Positions 1 through 8,807 of a stretch of DNA of 64,000 nt are shown here, one piece after another. The first letter of the stretch is position 1; each line of letters starts with the position of its first letter. Origin of the DNA: an uncultured Caulobacterales bacterium (GTDB taxonomy: Bacteria > Pseudomonadota > Alphaproteobacteria > Caulobacterales > Caulobacteraceae); the NCBI GenBank assembly GCA_903837135.1, contig CAILTK010000097.1, positions 1 through 64,000 of the forward strand. Reading direction: 5' to 3'. Under the pieces are notes generated by a model. That model ran no database searches. It had not been told where the DNA came from and saw nothing but the letters and a program-made list of their open reading frames with translations. The position numbers were made by a program, and so were the translations under genes.

Positions 1-922
1 CGACACCGCCCGCGCCGCCGACATCCTCAACATGGCCATCGAGGACAAGGACTGCTCGCCCTGGCTGATCCTGGCGGGCTCCACCTCCGCCGGCGGCTGC
101 ATGCACGTGTACCGCGACATGGTGAAGTTCGGCATGGTCGACGCGGTGGTGGCCACCGGCGCCTCCATCGTCGACATGGACTTCTTCGAGGCCCTCGGCT
201 TCAAGCACTATCAGGCCGCCGGCCCGGTGGACGACAACGTGCTGCGCGAGAACTATATCGACCGCATCTACGACACCTATATCGACGAGGAAGAGCTCCA
301 GGCCTGCGACCACACCATCCTGGAGATCGCCAACCGGCTGGAGCCGCGCGGCTATTCCTCCCGCGAATTCATCTGGGAGATGGGCAAGTGGCTGTCCGAG
401 GGCAACGCCAAGAAGCCGGGCTCGCTGATCCAGACCGCCTATGAAGAGGGCGTGCCGATCTTCTGCCCGGCCTTCGTCGATAGCTCGGCCGGCTTCGGCC
501 TGGTCAAGCACCAGAAGGAGCGGGCTGCGGCCAAGCAGCCCTACATGATGATCGACGCGGTGGCCGACTTCCGCGAACTGACCGACATCAAGATCGCCGC
601 CGGCACCACCGGCCTGTTCATGGTCGGCGGCGGCGTGCCGAAGAACTTCGCCCAGGACACGGTGGTGTGCGCCGAAATCCTCGGCGAGGAAGCGGAGATG
701 CACAAGTACGCCGTGCAGATCACCGTCGCCGACGTGCGCGACGGGGCTTGTTCGTCCTCGACCCTCAAGGAAGCGGCTTCCTGGGGCAAGGTGGAGACGA
801 CCCACGAACAGATGGTGTTCGCCGAGGCCACCACGGTGGTGCCGCTGATCGCGTCGGACGTCTATCATCGCGGGGCCTGGAAGGGCCGCGAGAAGCGTCG
901 CTGGCAAAAGCTGTTCGCCTGA
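1..922 (+). CDS. Deoxyhypusine synthase family protein, 5' end cut by the window
   Basis: The reading frame is open from base 2, so the true start lies upstream. The family transfers an aminobutyl group from spermidine. Bacteria lack eIF5A, and several bacterial members make homospermidine instead, so a polyamine-synthesis role is more likely than hypusination. Visible are the glycine-rich NAD-binding segment GGGVPKNFAQ and, near the C terminus, the motif SWGK. Its lysine (codon 788-790) matches the catalytic lysine of human DHS that forms the imine. The gene ends in TGA at 920-922. The next gene is convergent, and a GC-rich hairpin region follows. Family assignment is firm; the acceptor substrate is not readable from sequence. 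Confidence 0.88.
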   Translation, partial: DTARAADILNMAIEDKDCSPWLILAGSTSAGGCMHVYRDMVKFGMVDAVVATGASIVDMDFFEALGFKHYQAAGPVDDNVLRENYIDRIYDTYIDEEELQACDHTILEIANRLEPRGYSSREFIWEMGKWLSEGNAKKPGSLIQTAYEEGVPIFCPAFVDSSAGFGLVKHQKERAAAKQPYMMIDAVADFRELTDIKIAAGTTGLFMVGGGVPKNFAQDTVVCAEILGEEAEMHKYAVQITVADVRDGACSSSTLKEAASWGKVETTHEQMVFAEATTVVPLIASDVYHRGAWKGREKRRWQKLFA

Positions 923-961
923 GCGGGCGGTCGCCCCGGTCCGCATCCCGGGCCGAGACCC

Positions 962-1026
962 GGAGCGCCGATTTGAGTCCCTCATGACCGGCGCTCCTGC
1001 GCGTCCCCGTTCCATGGCCGGGGACG
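962..1026 (+). terminator. Two consecutive GC-rich hairpins between convergent genes
   Basis: A 9-bp perfect stem (962-970 with 989-997) is followed by an 8-bp stem (1002-1009 with 1019-1026). They lie between the convergent synthase and acyltransferase genes. Neither has a U-run, so this is a guess at a transcription barrier rather than a classical intrinsic terminator. Confidence 0.35.
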
Positions 1027-1062
1027 TGGGGTCCGCCGGCCCGAGGGCGCCGGACCTTCAGA

Positions 1063-2115
1063 TCATTCGGCGCCCTGAAGCTTAGCCGATCGCCGCTTGG
1101 CCCATGAGGCGCCGAGCGCACGCGACAATGTATGCGACGGGCGCTCGACGGCGAAGTAGAACGCCGACGCCAGCACGATGAAGCCGAGCAACTGGACGCT
1201 CCACAGCACAAGCCAGTTCAGGTGGCCGGAAATCTGCGCCGCGGCGTTTATGACGATCTTGTGGGTGAGATAGATCGAGTAGCCCGCCGCCCCCAGGGCT
1301 TCGAACACCCCGGTGACTCGCGTCAGCCTGAACTGATTGACTTCAATCCACAGCCACAGGGCGCAGTAGATGGAGAAAGGCGGCATCGTCCAGATGTAGC
1401 CGATGGCGTGGCCAGGCAGGTGGGAGAGGACGGCGGCGCCGGCGCCGAACAGGATCGCCGCGAGGCGAAGCGCCCATAGCGGGACCCGCGGCAGGCTGAA
1501 GCGCCGGGCGCGAAACAGCTGGGCGAGCAGGCACCCGACGAGCCACATGGGCAGGCAGAACAGCCAAGTATAGGGGCCGAAGTCGCCGGGGAAAATCAGG
1601 TGCGGGTTGGCTATGGCCATCGCCAGGGAGACGGCGGCGGAGAGCCCCAGCAGCGACGCCATGCGCCGCCCCACCATCATGTGGCGCATGAGCGGGTAGA
1701 GCAGATAATAGATGATCTCACTGTAAACCGACCACAAGACCGCGTGTACGGCGGCGCTGTACGTCGGTCCGAGGAGGGCGGAGAAGAGCAGGATCCCCAC
1801 CAGCGGGGCGCCGATGCGGATCACCCGTTGGATGAGGAAGCGCCGCCAGTCGAACACGGCGCGGGAGGTCGAGCCGAAGTGGATGACGAAGCCCGATATG
1901 ACGAAGAACAGGACGACGGCGGACACGCCGTTGAACGGGAGACGACCAAGGTCGTGCAACAGCGTCGTCTTGCGGGGATCGCTGACGAGATGCTCGATCG
2001 GGAATTGGCCGCCATGGTAGAGAACGACCCAGGCCGCTGCGAAAAACCTTAAGCTATCAACCCCTTTGATCGTGTGCTCGCTCGGGGATCGAGCCGGTAT
2101 CTTCCCATCGGACAT
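1063..2115 (-). CDS. Acyltransferase family 3 (OafA/YrhL-like) membrane protein
   Basis: This 350-residue protein is a multi-pass inner-membrane acyltransferase of the type that O-acylates surface polysaccharides or lipids. The N-terminal motif SLRFFAAAWVVLYH ends in His34, which matches the conserved histidine of the family. It is followed by FFVISGFVI, about ten hydrophobic helices, and the C-terminal VERP signature. Length is normal for a version without an SGNH domain. It is the third gene in a minus-strand row with a second acyltransferase and a lyase-like lipoprotein, which points to polysaccharide decoration. The acyl group and acceptor are unknown. Confidence 0.9.
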   Translation of the reverse strand: MSDGKIPARSPSEHTIKGVDSLRFFAAAWVVLYHGGQFPIEHLVSDPRKTTLLHDLGRLPFNGVSAVVLFFVISGFVIHFGSTSRAVFDWRRFLIQRVIRIGAPLVGILLFSALLGPTYSAAVHAVLWSVYSEIIYYLLYPLMRHMMVGRRMASLLGLSAAVSLAMAIANPHLIFPGDFGPYTWLFCLPMWLVGCLLAQLFRARRFSLPRVPLWALRLAAILFGAGAAVLSHLPGHAIGYIWTMPPFSIYCALWLWIEVNQFRLTRVTGVFEALGAAGYSIYLTHKIVINAAAQISGHLNWLVLWSVQLLGFIVLASAFYFAVERPSHTLSRALGASWAKRRSAKLQGAE

Positions 2116-2261
2116 GCGCCGACCATGGCATTTTGCCGCTCGCGGCTCAAGTCATCCTTTCTTGACAAGACAGCATAGCGTCTGGTGTGCACGGTGAATT
2201 GACAGCCTGCTTCATTGCGAGGCCCTGAACTAGAGCCGCGCCGTGCGGGAACGCGACTTCT

Positions 2262-3404
2262 CTACTTGAAGATTTGCTTCGCGGTCTGCTTGCCGAGCCA
2301 GACGCCGGGGCGTTCGACCAGCCGGTAGGTCGCGTAGGCGGCGGGGATCGTGAGCGCGACCGTCGCCGCGGTGAGCAGCAAGGCCAGCTCCAGCGGGGCC
2401 AGACCGGCGATCGGCGACACGGCGATGAGCTTGGCTACGATGAACATGATCGGAAAGTGCAGCAGATAGACCGAGAAGGATATGTCGCCCAATCCGATCG
2501 CCCACCGGCGCCGGAGCAGGGAGAATCCCGCGCTGCTGTAGAGGATCGCGCCGATCACGCCGAAGGCGGCCAGGGCTTCGACCGCATTGCCGAGCGGTCC
2601 GGCGTCGGGACGGTCGAACAGGGCGCGATAGAGCCAGAGCATCGCCGCGCACCCGCACAGGAACAGCGGTGAAAAGCGGCCCAGACGCCGAAACAGGGCC
2701 GGCGCCTGCGTGGTGGTCAGGGCGGCGCCCAGGAAGAAGTCCACCAGGAAGATCGCGATGTGGTAGGGCGTGCGCATACCGATCGTGAAACTGACCACGA
2801 ACGCGGCGAGCACGGCCAGCACGGCGAGCGGCGTCCCGCCACGGCGGATCAGCACGGCGGCCAGGGGGACGAAGGCCGAGCCGACCAGCTCCACGGCGAT
2901 CGTCCACAACGGCGGGATGACGTAGTTCTCGAGCGCCGCGTACGACAGCACCACATCCTTCCAGGTCAGGCGACCCCGAACGAAGGTGGCGGCGAAGGAT
3001 CCGGCCGCATAGGGCTTTGGCTCGGAAAAGTGAAAGCCCAGGAGGTAGATCAGCGACAAGGTCGTCGCCACGATGACGGCGGGGTAGATTCTCCAGAGCC
3101 GTTTCCAATAGAAGACGAGCGTGGTCTTGCCGAACAGGGGACTGAACCGCAGCGAGCGGGACAGGACAAAGCCGCTCAGCACGAAGAATATCACCACCGA
3201 GGCGTGGGAATTGAATACCAGAATGGAATAATAGCCGACCGCCTGAGGCATCGGATAGAAGTACAGTGTATGGGCGAACAGCACGGCGAGAGCCGCCAGG
3301 CCGCGGATGCTTTGCAGCTCGAGGTACTGCTCGCCGGGAGGAAGCTGTGCGTCGGCAGTCACCTCATGGGATGTCGCGACGGGCGAAGTCGCGGCCGCCG
3401 TCAT
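2262..3404 (-). CDS. Acyltransferase family 3 membrane protein (second copy)
   Basis: This 380-residue multi-pass protein belongs to the same family as the gene 146 bp downstream. The catalytic-region motif LQSIRGLAALAVLFAH carries Arg34 and His45. FFVLSGFVL follows, and RLVERPGVWLGKQ lies at the C terminus. The two copies are clearly diverged, so they probably act on different positions or acceptors. The start codon ATG (3404) overlaps the stop of the upstream lyase-like gene by four bases, which implies translational coupling. Role inferred: O-acylation of a cell-surface glycan. Confidence 0.9.
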   Translation of the reverse strand: MTAAATSPVATSHEVTADAQLPPGEQYLELQSIRGLAALAVLFAHTLYFYPMPQAVGYYSILVFNSHASVVIFFVLSGFVLSRSLRFSPLFGKTTLVFYWKRLWRIYPAVIVATTLSLIYLLGFHFSEPKPYAAGSFAATFVRGRLTWKDVVLSYAALENYVIPPLWTIAVELVGSAFVPLAAVLIRRGGTPLAVLAVLAAFVVSFTIGMRTPYHIAIFLVDFFLGAALTTTQAPALFRRLGRFSPLFLCGCAAMLWLYRALFDRPDAGPLGNAVEALAAFGVIGAILYSSAGFSLLRRRWAIGLGDISFSVYLLHFPIMFIVAKLIAVSPIAGLAPLELALLLTAATVALTIPAAYATYRLVERPGVWLGKQTAKQIFK

Positions 3405-4159
3405 GCGCGCCCTGGAACGGGCTTGGGCGAGGCCACCCGAGCGGCGAGAGAGTCGAACCCGAGCTCGACGTTGGCGTAGCGCGCCGCGAGCGGGTTCGGA
3501 TCGCCCGGTCCCCGGTAGACGCCGTACTTGAAAAAGGGGCCCACAATATCGTGGTAGCCGATCGGAATCCCGTCCAGGGCGACGATGGCCTGGCCGTTAT
3601 GCCAGACGTGCAGAGCGCCCGCGCCGAACGGATCGAACACGATCCTGAAGACGAAATTGTGCCACACGTCCCTGGCGAAGCCTTCGAAGGTGTAGCGCGT
3701 GACGAAAGGGGGATAGTTCTTGTGGGTCTGCCGCCAGCGCGTGTCGGAGGCGGTGACGATGGTGAACTTGTCGTCCTTCAGCAACAGGGCGATCGGGGGC
3801 GACACATACTCGTCCCAGGGATCCTTGAACGCGTGCCACTGGCCGAAAATCGACCAGGGCGCCTTATTGGGAAGCCCCGACTCCAGAAGCATGCTGTAGG
3901 AGAGCCAGAACTCTTTCTTCCACGGCATGTAGCGGTGCACCGCGATTTCCGAACGCTCGGACGGATCGCCGCGCCAGTGATCGCCCCCCCGGATCTCAAA
4001 GCGCTCAAAGCCGGGACCAGCCTGGTAGGACCAGGGCTTGCCGGCGCTATCCAGTATATTCTTGTTGTATTCCCGTATAAAGTTACAACCTGAAAGCGTC
4101 GGCAGCGACACGGCGCTGAGCGCCAGGATTTTTCTGCGGCTGAAAGCGGTCGAAATCAC
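3401..4159 (-). CDS. Tat-type lipoprotein, heparin lyase I-like polysaccharide lyase
   Basis: This 252-residue protein starts at GTG. Its N terminus has a twin-arginine segment (SRRKILAL, Arg8-Arg9) followed by a lipobox L-S-G-C with Cys25, so it should be a Tat-exported lipoprotein. The body has the jelly-roll features of the heparin lyase I/alginate-lyase-like fold: HWRGDPSERSEIAVHRY near residue 60, FGQWHA, and DVWHNFVFRIVFDP followed by HVWHNGQAI. The glycan substrate cannot be named. It is the first gene of a three-gene unit with two acyltransferases. It could trim or edit the same glycan that they acylate, or act as a non-catalytic binding protein. Confidence 0.72.
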   Translation of the reverse strand: MISTAFSRRKILALSAVSLPTLSGCNFIREYNKNILDSAGKPWSYQAGPGFERFEIRGGDHWRGDPSERSEIAVHRYMPWKKEFWLSYSMLLESGLPNKAPWSIFGQWHAFKDPWDEYVSPPIALLLKDDKFTIVTASDTRWRQTHKNYPPFVTRYTFEGFARDVWHNFVFRIVFDPFGAGALHVWHNGQAIVALDGIPIGYHDIVGPFFKYGVYRGPGDPNPLAARYANVELGFDSLAARVASPKPVPGRA

Positions 4160-4352
4160 ATCAAACCTTCATCTGTCTGTATGGCGACGAGCGATCAGCG
4201 GTTATCGAAAGGGAAATCGCCGAAACAGGGGACTCCGCCAGAGGATAGCGGCTTGCTACTCCAGCGGCAACGACGGCGTCAAAATACTTCGGCAATTCGG
4301 TTAAGTAAGCCGGCCTGTTGTGAAGTTTCCGCGTCACCGGGCGGCGCGCCGG

Positions 4353-6122
4353 TCAGCCGGTGGACTTCCGAGCCGCGATCCAGGCGTCGATGCGCCTTTC
4401 GAGCAGATCCAGCGGCACAGGCCCATCGAGCAGAACCGCGTCGTGGAAGGCGCGCACGTCGAAGCGCGCGCCCAGCGCCGCCTCGGCGCGACGGCGCAGT
4501 TGCATGATCTTCAGCTCGCCGATCTTGTAGCCGAGCGCCTGGCCCGGCCAGGAGATGTAGCGGTCGAGCTCCACCTCGATGTTCTTGGGGGCCAGGGCGG
4601 TGTTGTCGGTGAAGCAGGCGCGGGCCTCCTCACGGCTCCAGCGCAGCCAGTGGATCCCGGTGTCGGCCACCAGCCGGCAGGCGCGCCACATCTCGTAGCT
4701 CAGATGGCCGAACCGTTCGTACGGGGTGCGGTAAAGGCCCATCTCGTCTCCGAGCTGTTCCGAGTAGAGCGCCCAGCCTTCGACGAAGGCGGTCAGGCCG
4801 CCGTGGCGGCGGAACGCGGGCAGGTCGGTCCGCTCCTGCTGCAGGGCGATCTGCAGGTGGTGGCCGGGCTGGCTCTCATGCAGGCTGAGCGACGGGATCT
4901 CGTAGAGCGGCCTCTGGTCGAGGTGGGAGGTGTTGACCTCGTAGCCGCCCGCCACGCCCAGCGCCGGCGAGCCCGGCTCATAGTAGGCCGTGGTCGCGCT
5001 CTCCTCGCTCTCGCGGGGGATCTCGCGCACCGCGAAGGGCAGGCGCGGCAGGCGGCCGAATTCGTGCGGCAGCTTGTCGTCCACCGTCTTGGCGAACAGG
5101 GCCGACTTTTCCAGAAGGGCCTGGCGGCTTGTCACATAGAACCGGGGGTCGGTGCGCAGGAACGCCTGGAAGGCCTTGAAATCGCCCTTGAAACCCGAGG
5201 CCTCGATCTCCGCCTCCATCGCGGCGCGAATGCGCTTCACCTCGTCGAGGCCAATCTGATGGATCTGGTCCGGCGTCAGGTCGGTGGTGGTGTGCTCGGC
5301 CACCTGCGCCCGGTAGTAGGCCTCCCCGCCCGGCAGGTCCCTCGCCGCCAGACTGGCCCGGGCGTGCGGCGCGTAATCCCGCTCCAGGAAGGCGACCAGG
5401 GCCGTTTCCGACGACTTGAACGCCTGCACCCGCCGCAGACCTTCGGCCTTCAGCCTCGCCTGCTCGCCCGGCGGGATCGACGGCGGCAGATCGTTCAGAG
5501 GGGCCATCAGCCCGTCGTCCGCCGCCGGGATCGCCGCCTGCTTGCGGGCGATGGCCAGCACCACCTGCACGGTCGGCGCAGGCTGGGTGAACCCGGACGC
5601 GATCCCGCGCCGGGCGTTGCCGATCTCGACATCGTAGAAGTGAGGCAAGGCGGCGAGCCGTTGCAGATAGGCGTCCGCGTCGGCCCGGTCGCGGATGTGG
5701 GTCTGGCGCCCCAATTCCTGCGGCCGCAGGTGGAAGCCCGAATAGGCGTCGAAGTTGATCCGCGCCGTATCGAGCGCCAGGCCGGTCAGTTCGGTTCCGA
5801 GCTGGAAGGCCAGGTAGCCGCGGTTCACCGCATCCTCCGACAGCGGATCGCTCGGCGGCAGGGCCTCGAGCCGCGCGCGGACGCCCTCGAGACCGCACCG
5901 CAGAAGGGCCAGGGCGGCCGGGCTGTCGTCCTCCAGGCGCGACAGGGCCTCGCGGTCGCCGTCCTGGGCGGCGATGTCCGGATGGAAGCGCCGTTCGAGC
6001 GCGTCGTAGTCGGCGATGATCCTCGCCAGGACCGGAGAAGCGGGAGCCGAGGCGGGTTTCGCCCCCGCGGCGGGAGCGGTGAGCGCAAGGGCGGCGGCGG
6101 AGAGAAGGACGAGGCGGATCAT
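4353..6122 (-). CDS. DUF885 family secreted metallopeptidase-like protein
   Basis: This 589-residue protein has an N-terminal Sec signal (hydrophobic stretch ending near AAGA). The DUF885 hallmark HESQPGHH lies at about residues 415-422. The spaced histidines and glutamate of this motif are expected to bind a metal, as in related gluzincin-like carboxypeptidases. DUF885 members are generally periplasmic or lipoprotein peptidases of poorly known specificity. The gene follows pheA by nine bases on the same strand, so it is probably cotranscribed with kdsB-pheA, though no shared function is evident. Length is typical of the family. Confidence 0.85.
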   Translation of the reverse strand: MIRLVLLSAAALALTAPAAGAKPASAPASPVLARIIADYDALERRFHPDIAAQDGDREALSRLEDDSPAALALLRCGLEGVRARLEALPPSDPLSEDAVNRGYLAFQLGTELTGLALDTARINFDAYSGFHLRPQELGRQTHIRDRADADAYLQRLAALPHFYDVEIGNARRGIASGFTQPAPTVQVVLAIARKQAAIPAADDGLMAPLNDLPPSIPPGEQARLKAEGLRRVQAFKSSETALVAFLERDYAPHARASLAARDLPGGEAYYRAQVAEHTTTDLTPDQIHQIGLDEVKRIRAAMEAEIEASGFKGDFKAFQAFLRTDPRFYVTSRQALLEKSALFAKTVDDKLPHEFGRLPRLPFAVREIPRESEESATTAYYEPGSPALGVAGGYEVNTSHLDQRPLYEIPSLSLHESQPGHHLQIALQQERTDLPAFRRHGGLTAFVEGWALYSEQLGDEMGLYRTPYERFGHLSYEMWRACRLVADTGIHWLRWSREEARACFTDNTALAPKNIEVELDRYISWPGQALGYKIGELKIMQLRRRAEAALGARFDVRAFHDAVLLDGPVPLDLLERRIDAWIAARKSTG

Positions 6123-6131
6123 GCCGCGACC

Positions 6132-7001
6132 TTAGCTTGGTGTAGCGACTCCGCCAGCCTCCGGCGCGCGGCCGGGACCGGCTTCGTAGACCCCCAGGAT
6201 CTCGAACCTTCGGGTGAAGAACTCCAGCTCGTCGAAGGCCCGCTTCAGCGCCGGATCCTCGGGCCGCCCCGACACCTCGGCGTAGAACATGGTGGCGGTG
6301 AAGGTCCCGCCCTCGGCGTAGCTCTCCAGCTTGGTCATATTGATCCCGTTGGTGGCGAAGCCGCCCATCGCCTTGTAGAGGGCGGCCGGCACGTTCTTCA
6401 CCTGGAAGACGAAGCTGGTGATGCAGACGGCGTCCTTCGCGGGCGCCGGCGGGCTGGGCTCGGCGGTCAGGATGACGAAGCGGGTGGTGTTGTCGCCCCG
6501 GTCCTCCACGCCCTCGAGCAGGGTCTCCAGGCCGTACAGGGCCGCGGCGCCGGGCGGGGCCAGGGCGGCGCGGGTCGGGTCGGGATGCTCGGCCAGGGCG
6601 CGCGCGGCGCCGGCGGTGTCGCTCATCGTCTCGGCCGTGAAGCCGTATTTGCGCAGCATGATCCGGCACTGGGCCAGCCCCATGATGTGGCTGCCCACCA
6701 CCTTCACGTCCTCGAGCCGCGTGCCCGGATTGGCCATCAGGTTGAACCGGATGCGCATATAGCGCTCGCCGATGATCTTCAGCCCCGAGCGCGGCAAGAG
6801 GTGGTGCACGTCGGCCACCCGCCCGGCGATGGAGTTCTCCAGCGGGATCATCGCCAGCTCGCACCGGCCCGAGCGCGCCGCCTCGAACGCCGCCTCGAAG
6901 GTGTCGAACGGATGCGGCTCATAGTCCGGGAAGTGGGCCCGGCACATCAGGTCGGAATTGGAGCCGCGCTCTCCCTGGTAGGCGATGCAGTGTTCCGTCA
7001 T
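6132..7001 (-). CDS. pheA: Prephenate dehydratase
   Basis: This protein converts prephenate to phenylpyruvate in phenylalanine synthesis. At 289 residues it is a monofunctional dehydratase without a chorismate mutase domain. The catalytic TRF motif appears as NTTRFVIL (Thr173-Arg174-Phe175). A C-terminal ACT domain (about 190-270) carries KLESY, the usual phenylalanine-sensing ESRP position with a variant ending. The start ATG overlaps the kdsB stop by four bases, so the two are translationally coupled. Feedback inhibition by phenylalanine is expected from the ACT domain but not shown. Confidence 0.95.
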   Translation of the reverse strand: MTEHCIAYQGERGSNSDLMCRAHFPDYEPHPFDTFEAAFEAARSGRCELAMIPLENSIAGRVADVHHLLPRSGLKIIGERYMRIRFNLMANPGTRLEDVKVVGSHIMGLAQCRIMLRKYGFTAETMSDTAGAARALAEHPDPTRAALAPPGAAALYGLETLLEGVEDRGDNTTRFVILTAEPSPPAPAKDAVCITSFVFQVKNVPAALYKAMGGFATNGINMTKLESYAEGGTFTATMFYAEVSGRPEDPALKRAFDELEFFTRRFEILGVYEAGPGRAPEAGGVATPS

Positions 7002-7732
7002 GTCAGGCTTTCCGCCGCGGTGCGCGCGGCTGCGAGATCGGCCGGGTTGTCGACCGATATCGGCGCTTCGTCGATCACCGCGGCCCAGATCGACAGGCCG
7101 AGCTCCATGGCGCGGAGCTGCTCCAGCTTTTCACGCGTCTCGAGCGGCGATGGCGGGGCGGCGCAGAACCGCTCGAGCGCCGCCCGCCGATAGCCATAGA
7201 TGCCGAAATGGTGCCAGACCGGCCCTTCGCCGAACAGGGTCGAGCGGGTGAAGTAGAGCGCCCGGCCGCGGGCCTCGCCGGTCATCGACAGCACCGCCTT
7301 GACCACGTCCGGATCGCTGCGGTCCGCCGGCGACCGCTCCAGCCCGACGGTGGTGGCGATGTCGCAGGCGGGCTCGTCGGCCAGCAGGGCGGCGCAGGCG
7401 GCGATGGCCTTGGGGTCCACGAAGGGCATGTCGCCCTGGACGTTGATCACCACGTCGTGCCAGCCGTCGGGGTCCAGCCAGTGCAGCGCCGCCCGCACCC
7501 GGTCCGAGCCCGAGGGCAGGGCCGGATCGGTCATCACCGCCCGGCCGCCGGCCGCCTCGACCGCGTCGACGATCTCCGGATCGCCGGCCGCCACGGCCAC
7601 CGGGCCCACCCCGGCGCGCTCGGCCTGGCGCAGCACGCGCACGATCATCGGTACGCCGCCGATGTCGGCGAGCGGCTTTCCGGGCAGGCGGGCGGCGGCC
7701 ATGCGTGCGGGAATAAGGACGATGGGTTTCAT
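6998..7732 (-). CDS. kdsB: 3-deoxy-manno-octulosonate cytidylyltransferase (CMP-KDO synthetase)
   Basis: This protein activates KDO with CTP for lipid A core assembly in the cytoplasm. The N-terminal nucleotide-binding segment VLIPARMAAARLPGKPL is diagnostic. INVQGDMPF, carrying the metal-binding aspartate, follows, and the 244-residue length is normal. It heads a minus-strand unit with pheA (4-bp overlap) and the DUF885 gene. Divergent to it, 164 bp away, is the cytochrome c gene; that gap must hold promoters for both. Confidence 0.95.
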   Translation of the reverse strand: MKPIVLIPARMAAARLPGKPLADIGGVPMIVRVLRQAERAGVGPVAVAAGDPEIVDAVEAAGGRAVMTDPALPSGSDRVRAALHWLDPDGWHDVVINVQGDMPFVDPKAIAACAALLADEPACDIATTVGLERSPADRSDPDVVKAVLSMTGEARGRALYFTRSTLFGEGPVWHHFGIYGYRRAALERFCAAPPSPLETREKLEQLRAMELGLSIWAAVIDEAPISVDNPADLAAARTAAESLT

Positions 7733-7896
7733 GCGCGGGGCACGTCAGGGATATCTCAATGCAGGCTTGGCTTTGGATCAGACGCCGGTTGCGCGGGCGG
7801 CGTTAGCGTGCCACAGACGCCCACGCAAGACCGGGCCCGCTGGGCGCGGAAGGACAGGCTGACGAGGGTGTTTTCCCCTCTATCGATGGACCGCAT

Positions 7897-8670
7897 ATGA
7901 ACGACGACCTGGGCTGGAACAAGATCTTCGGCGCCATCCTGGGGACGGCCCTCGTGATCCTCGGTCTGACCATTGCAGCGCAGATGATCTACGCGCCGCA
8001 CAAGGCGGCCAAGATGGGCGACGCCATCGCCGTCGCCGAAGACACCTCGGGTCCCGGCGCCGCGGCGGTCGACACCCCGCCCGACTGGGGCACGGTCCTG
8101 CCGACGGCCGATGTCGCCGCCGGGGCGCAGGTCTCCACCAAGTGCGCCTCCTGCCACACCTTCACCAACGGCGGCGCGGACGGCACCGGCCCCAACAACT
8201 GGGGTGTGATCGGCCGCCAGCCGGGCTCCAAGCCGGGCTTCGCCTACTCCACGGCCATGCAGGACTTCGGCAAGAAGGTTTCGAAGTGGGACTACGACCA
8301 CCTCTACCTCTTCCTGGCCAACCCCCAGAGCTACATCTCCGGCACCAAGATGTCCTTCGTCGGCCTGAAGAAGCCTGAGGACCGGATCGCCCTGATCGCC
8401 TGGCTGCGCCAGCAGTCGTCGAGCCCCGCGCCGATCCCGGCGCCCAATCCCAAGGCCGCCGCAGCCGCCGCCGGCGCCGCGACCGCTCAGGCCGGCGCCG
8501 CCGCGCCTGCCCCCGCCGCCGGGACCAAGGTTCCGGAAACCGGCGTCAACGCCACCGCGCCGGTGTCGGCCGCCGCCGGCGCCGCGACCGGGAGCGCCGG
8601 CCAGACCGGGTCGGGCGCCGCCGCCGCGCCGAAGACCGACAAGACCGCGCCGGGCGCCCCGCCGAAGTAG
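7897..8670 (+). CDS. Membrane-anchored class I cytochrome c (c552/CycM-like)
   Basis: This 257-residue protein has an uncleaved N-terminal membrane anchor (about residues 10-31). A single haem-binding motif C83-A-S-C86-H87 follows, with Met152 in GTKMSFVGL as the likely axial ligand. This is the layout of CycM-type cytochromes that carry electrons from the bc1 complex to the cytochrome c oxidase in alphaproteobacteria. After the cytochrome domain (ending about residue 175) there is an extra tail of some 80 residues made mostly of Ala, Pro and Gly with scattered Lys. The tail is longer than needed and of unknown role. Haem protein assignment is firm; the partner oxidase is inferred. Confidence 0.9.
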   Translation: MNDDLGWNKIFGAILGTALVILGLTIAAQMIYAPHKAAKMGDAIAVAEDTSGPGAAAVDTPPDWGTVLPTADVAAGAQVSTKCASCHTFTNGGADGTGPNNWGVIGRQPGSKPGFAYSTAMQDFGKKVSKWDYDHLYLFLANPQSYISGTKMSFVGLKKPEDRIALIAWLRQQSSSPAPIPAPNPKAAAAAAGAATAQAGAAAPAPAAGTKVPETGVNATAPVSAAAGAATGSAGQTGSGAAAAPKTDKTAPGAPPK

Positions 8671-8807
8671 GGCCGCCGCCGGGCGGGATCGTCCGAACGG
8701 CGAATCATGCGCGCGGAAATCTTCTGCGTAAGGGTCGATACCGCGCACGGACCGGGCTATGAAAAGCCGTCAGGCGCAACAGCGTCGCTCCGGATCCGGC
8801 CTCTGGC

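Noticed and set aside
4320-7193. A 957-codon open frame on the plus strand across the DUF885 and pheA genes
   Set aside because: It is antisense to two well-conserved genes, is extremely rich in Arg, Gly and Gln, and shows no family motif. Long antisense frames are expected in GC-rich DNA.
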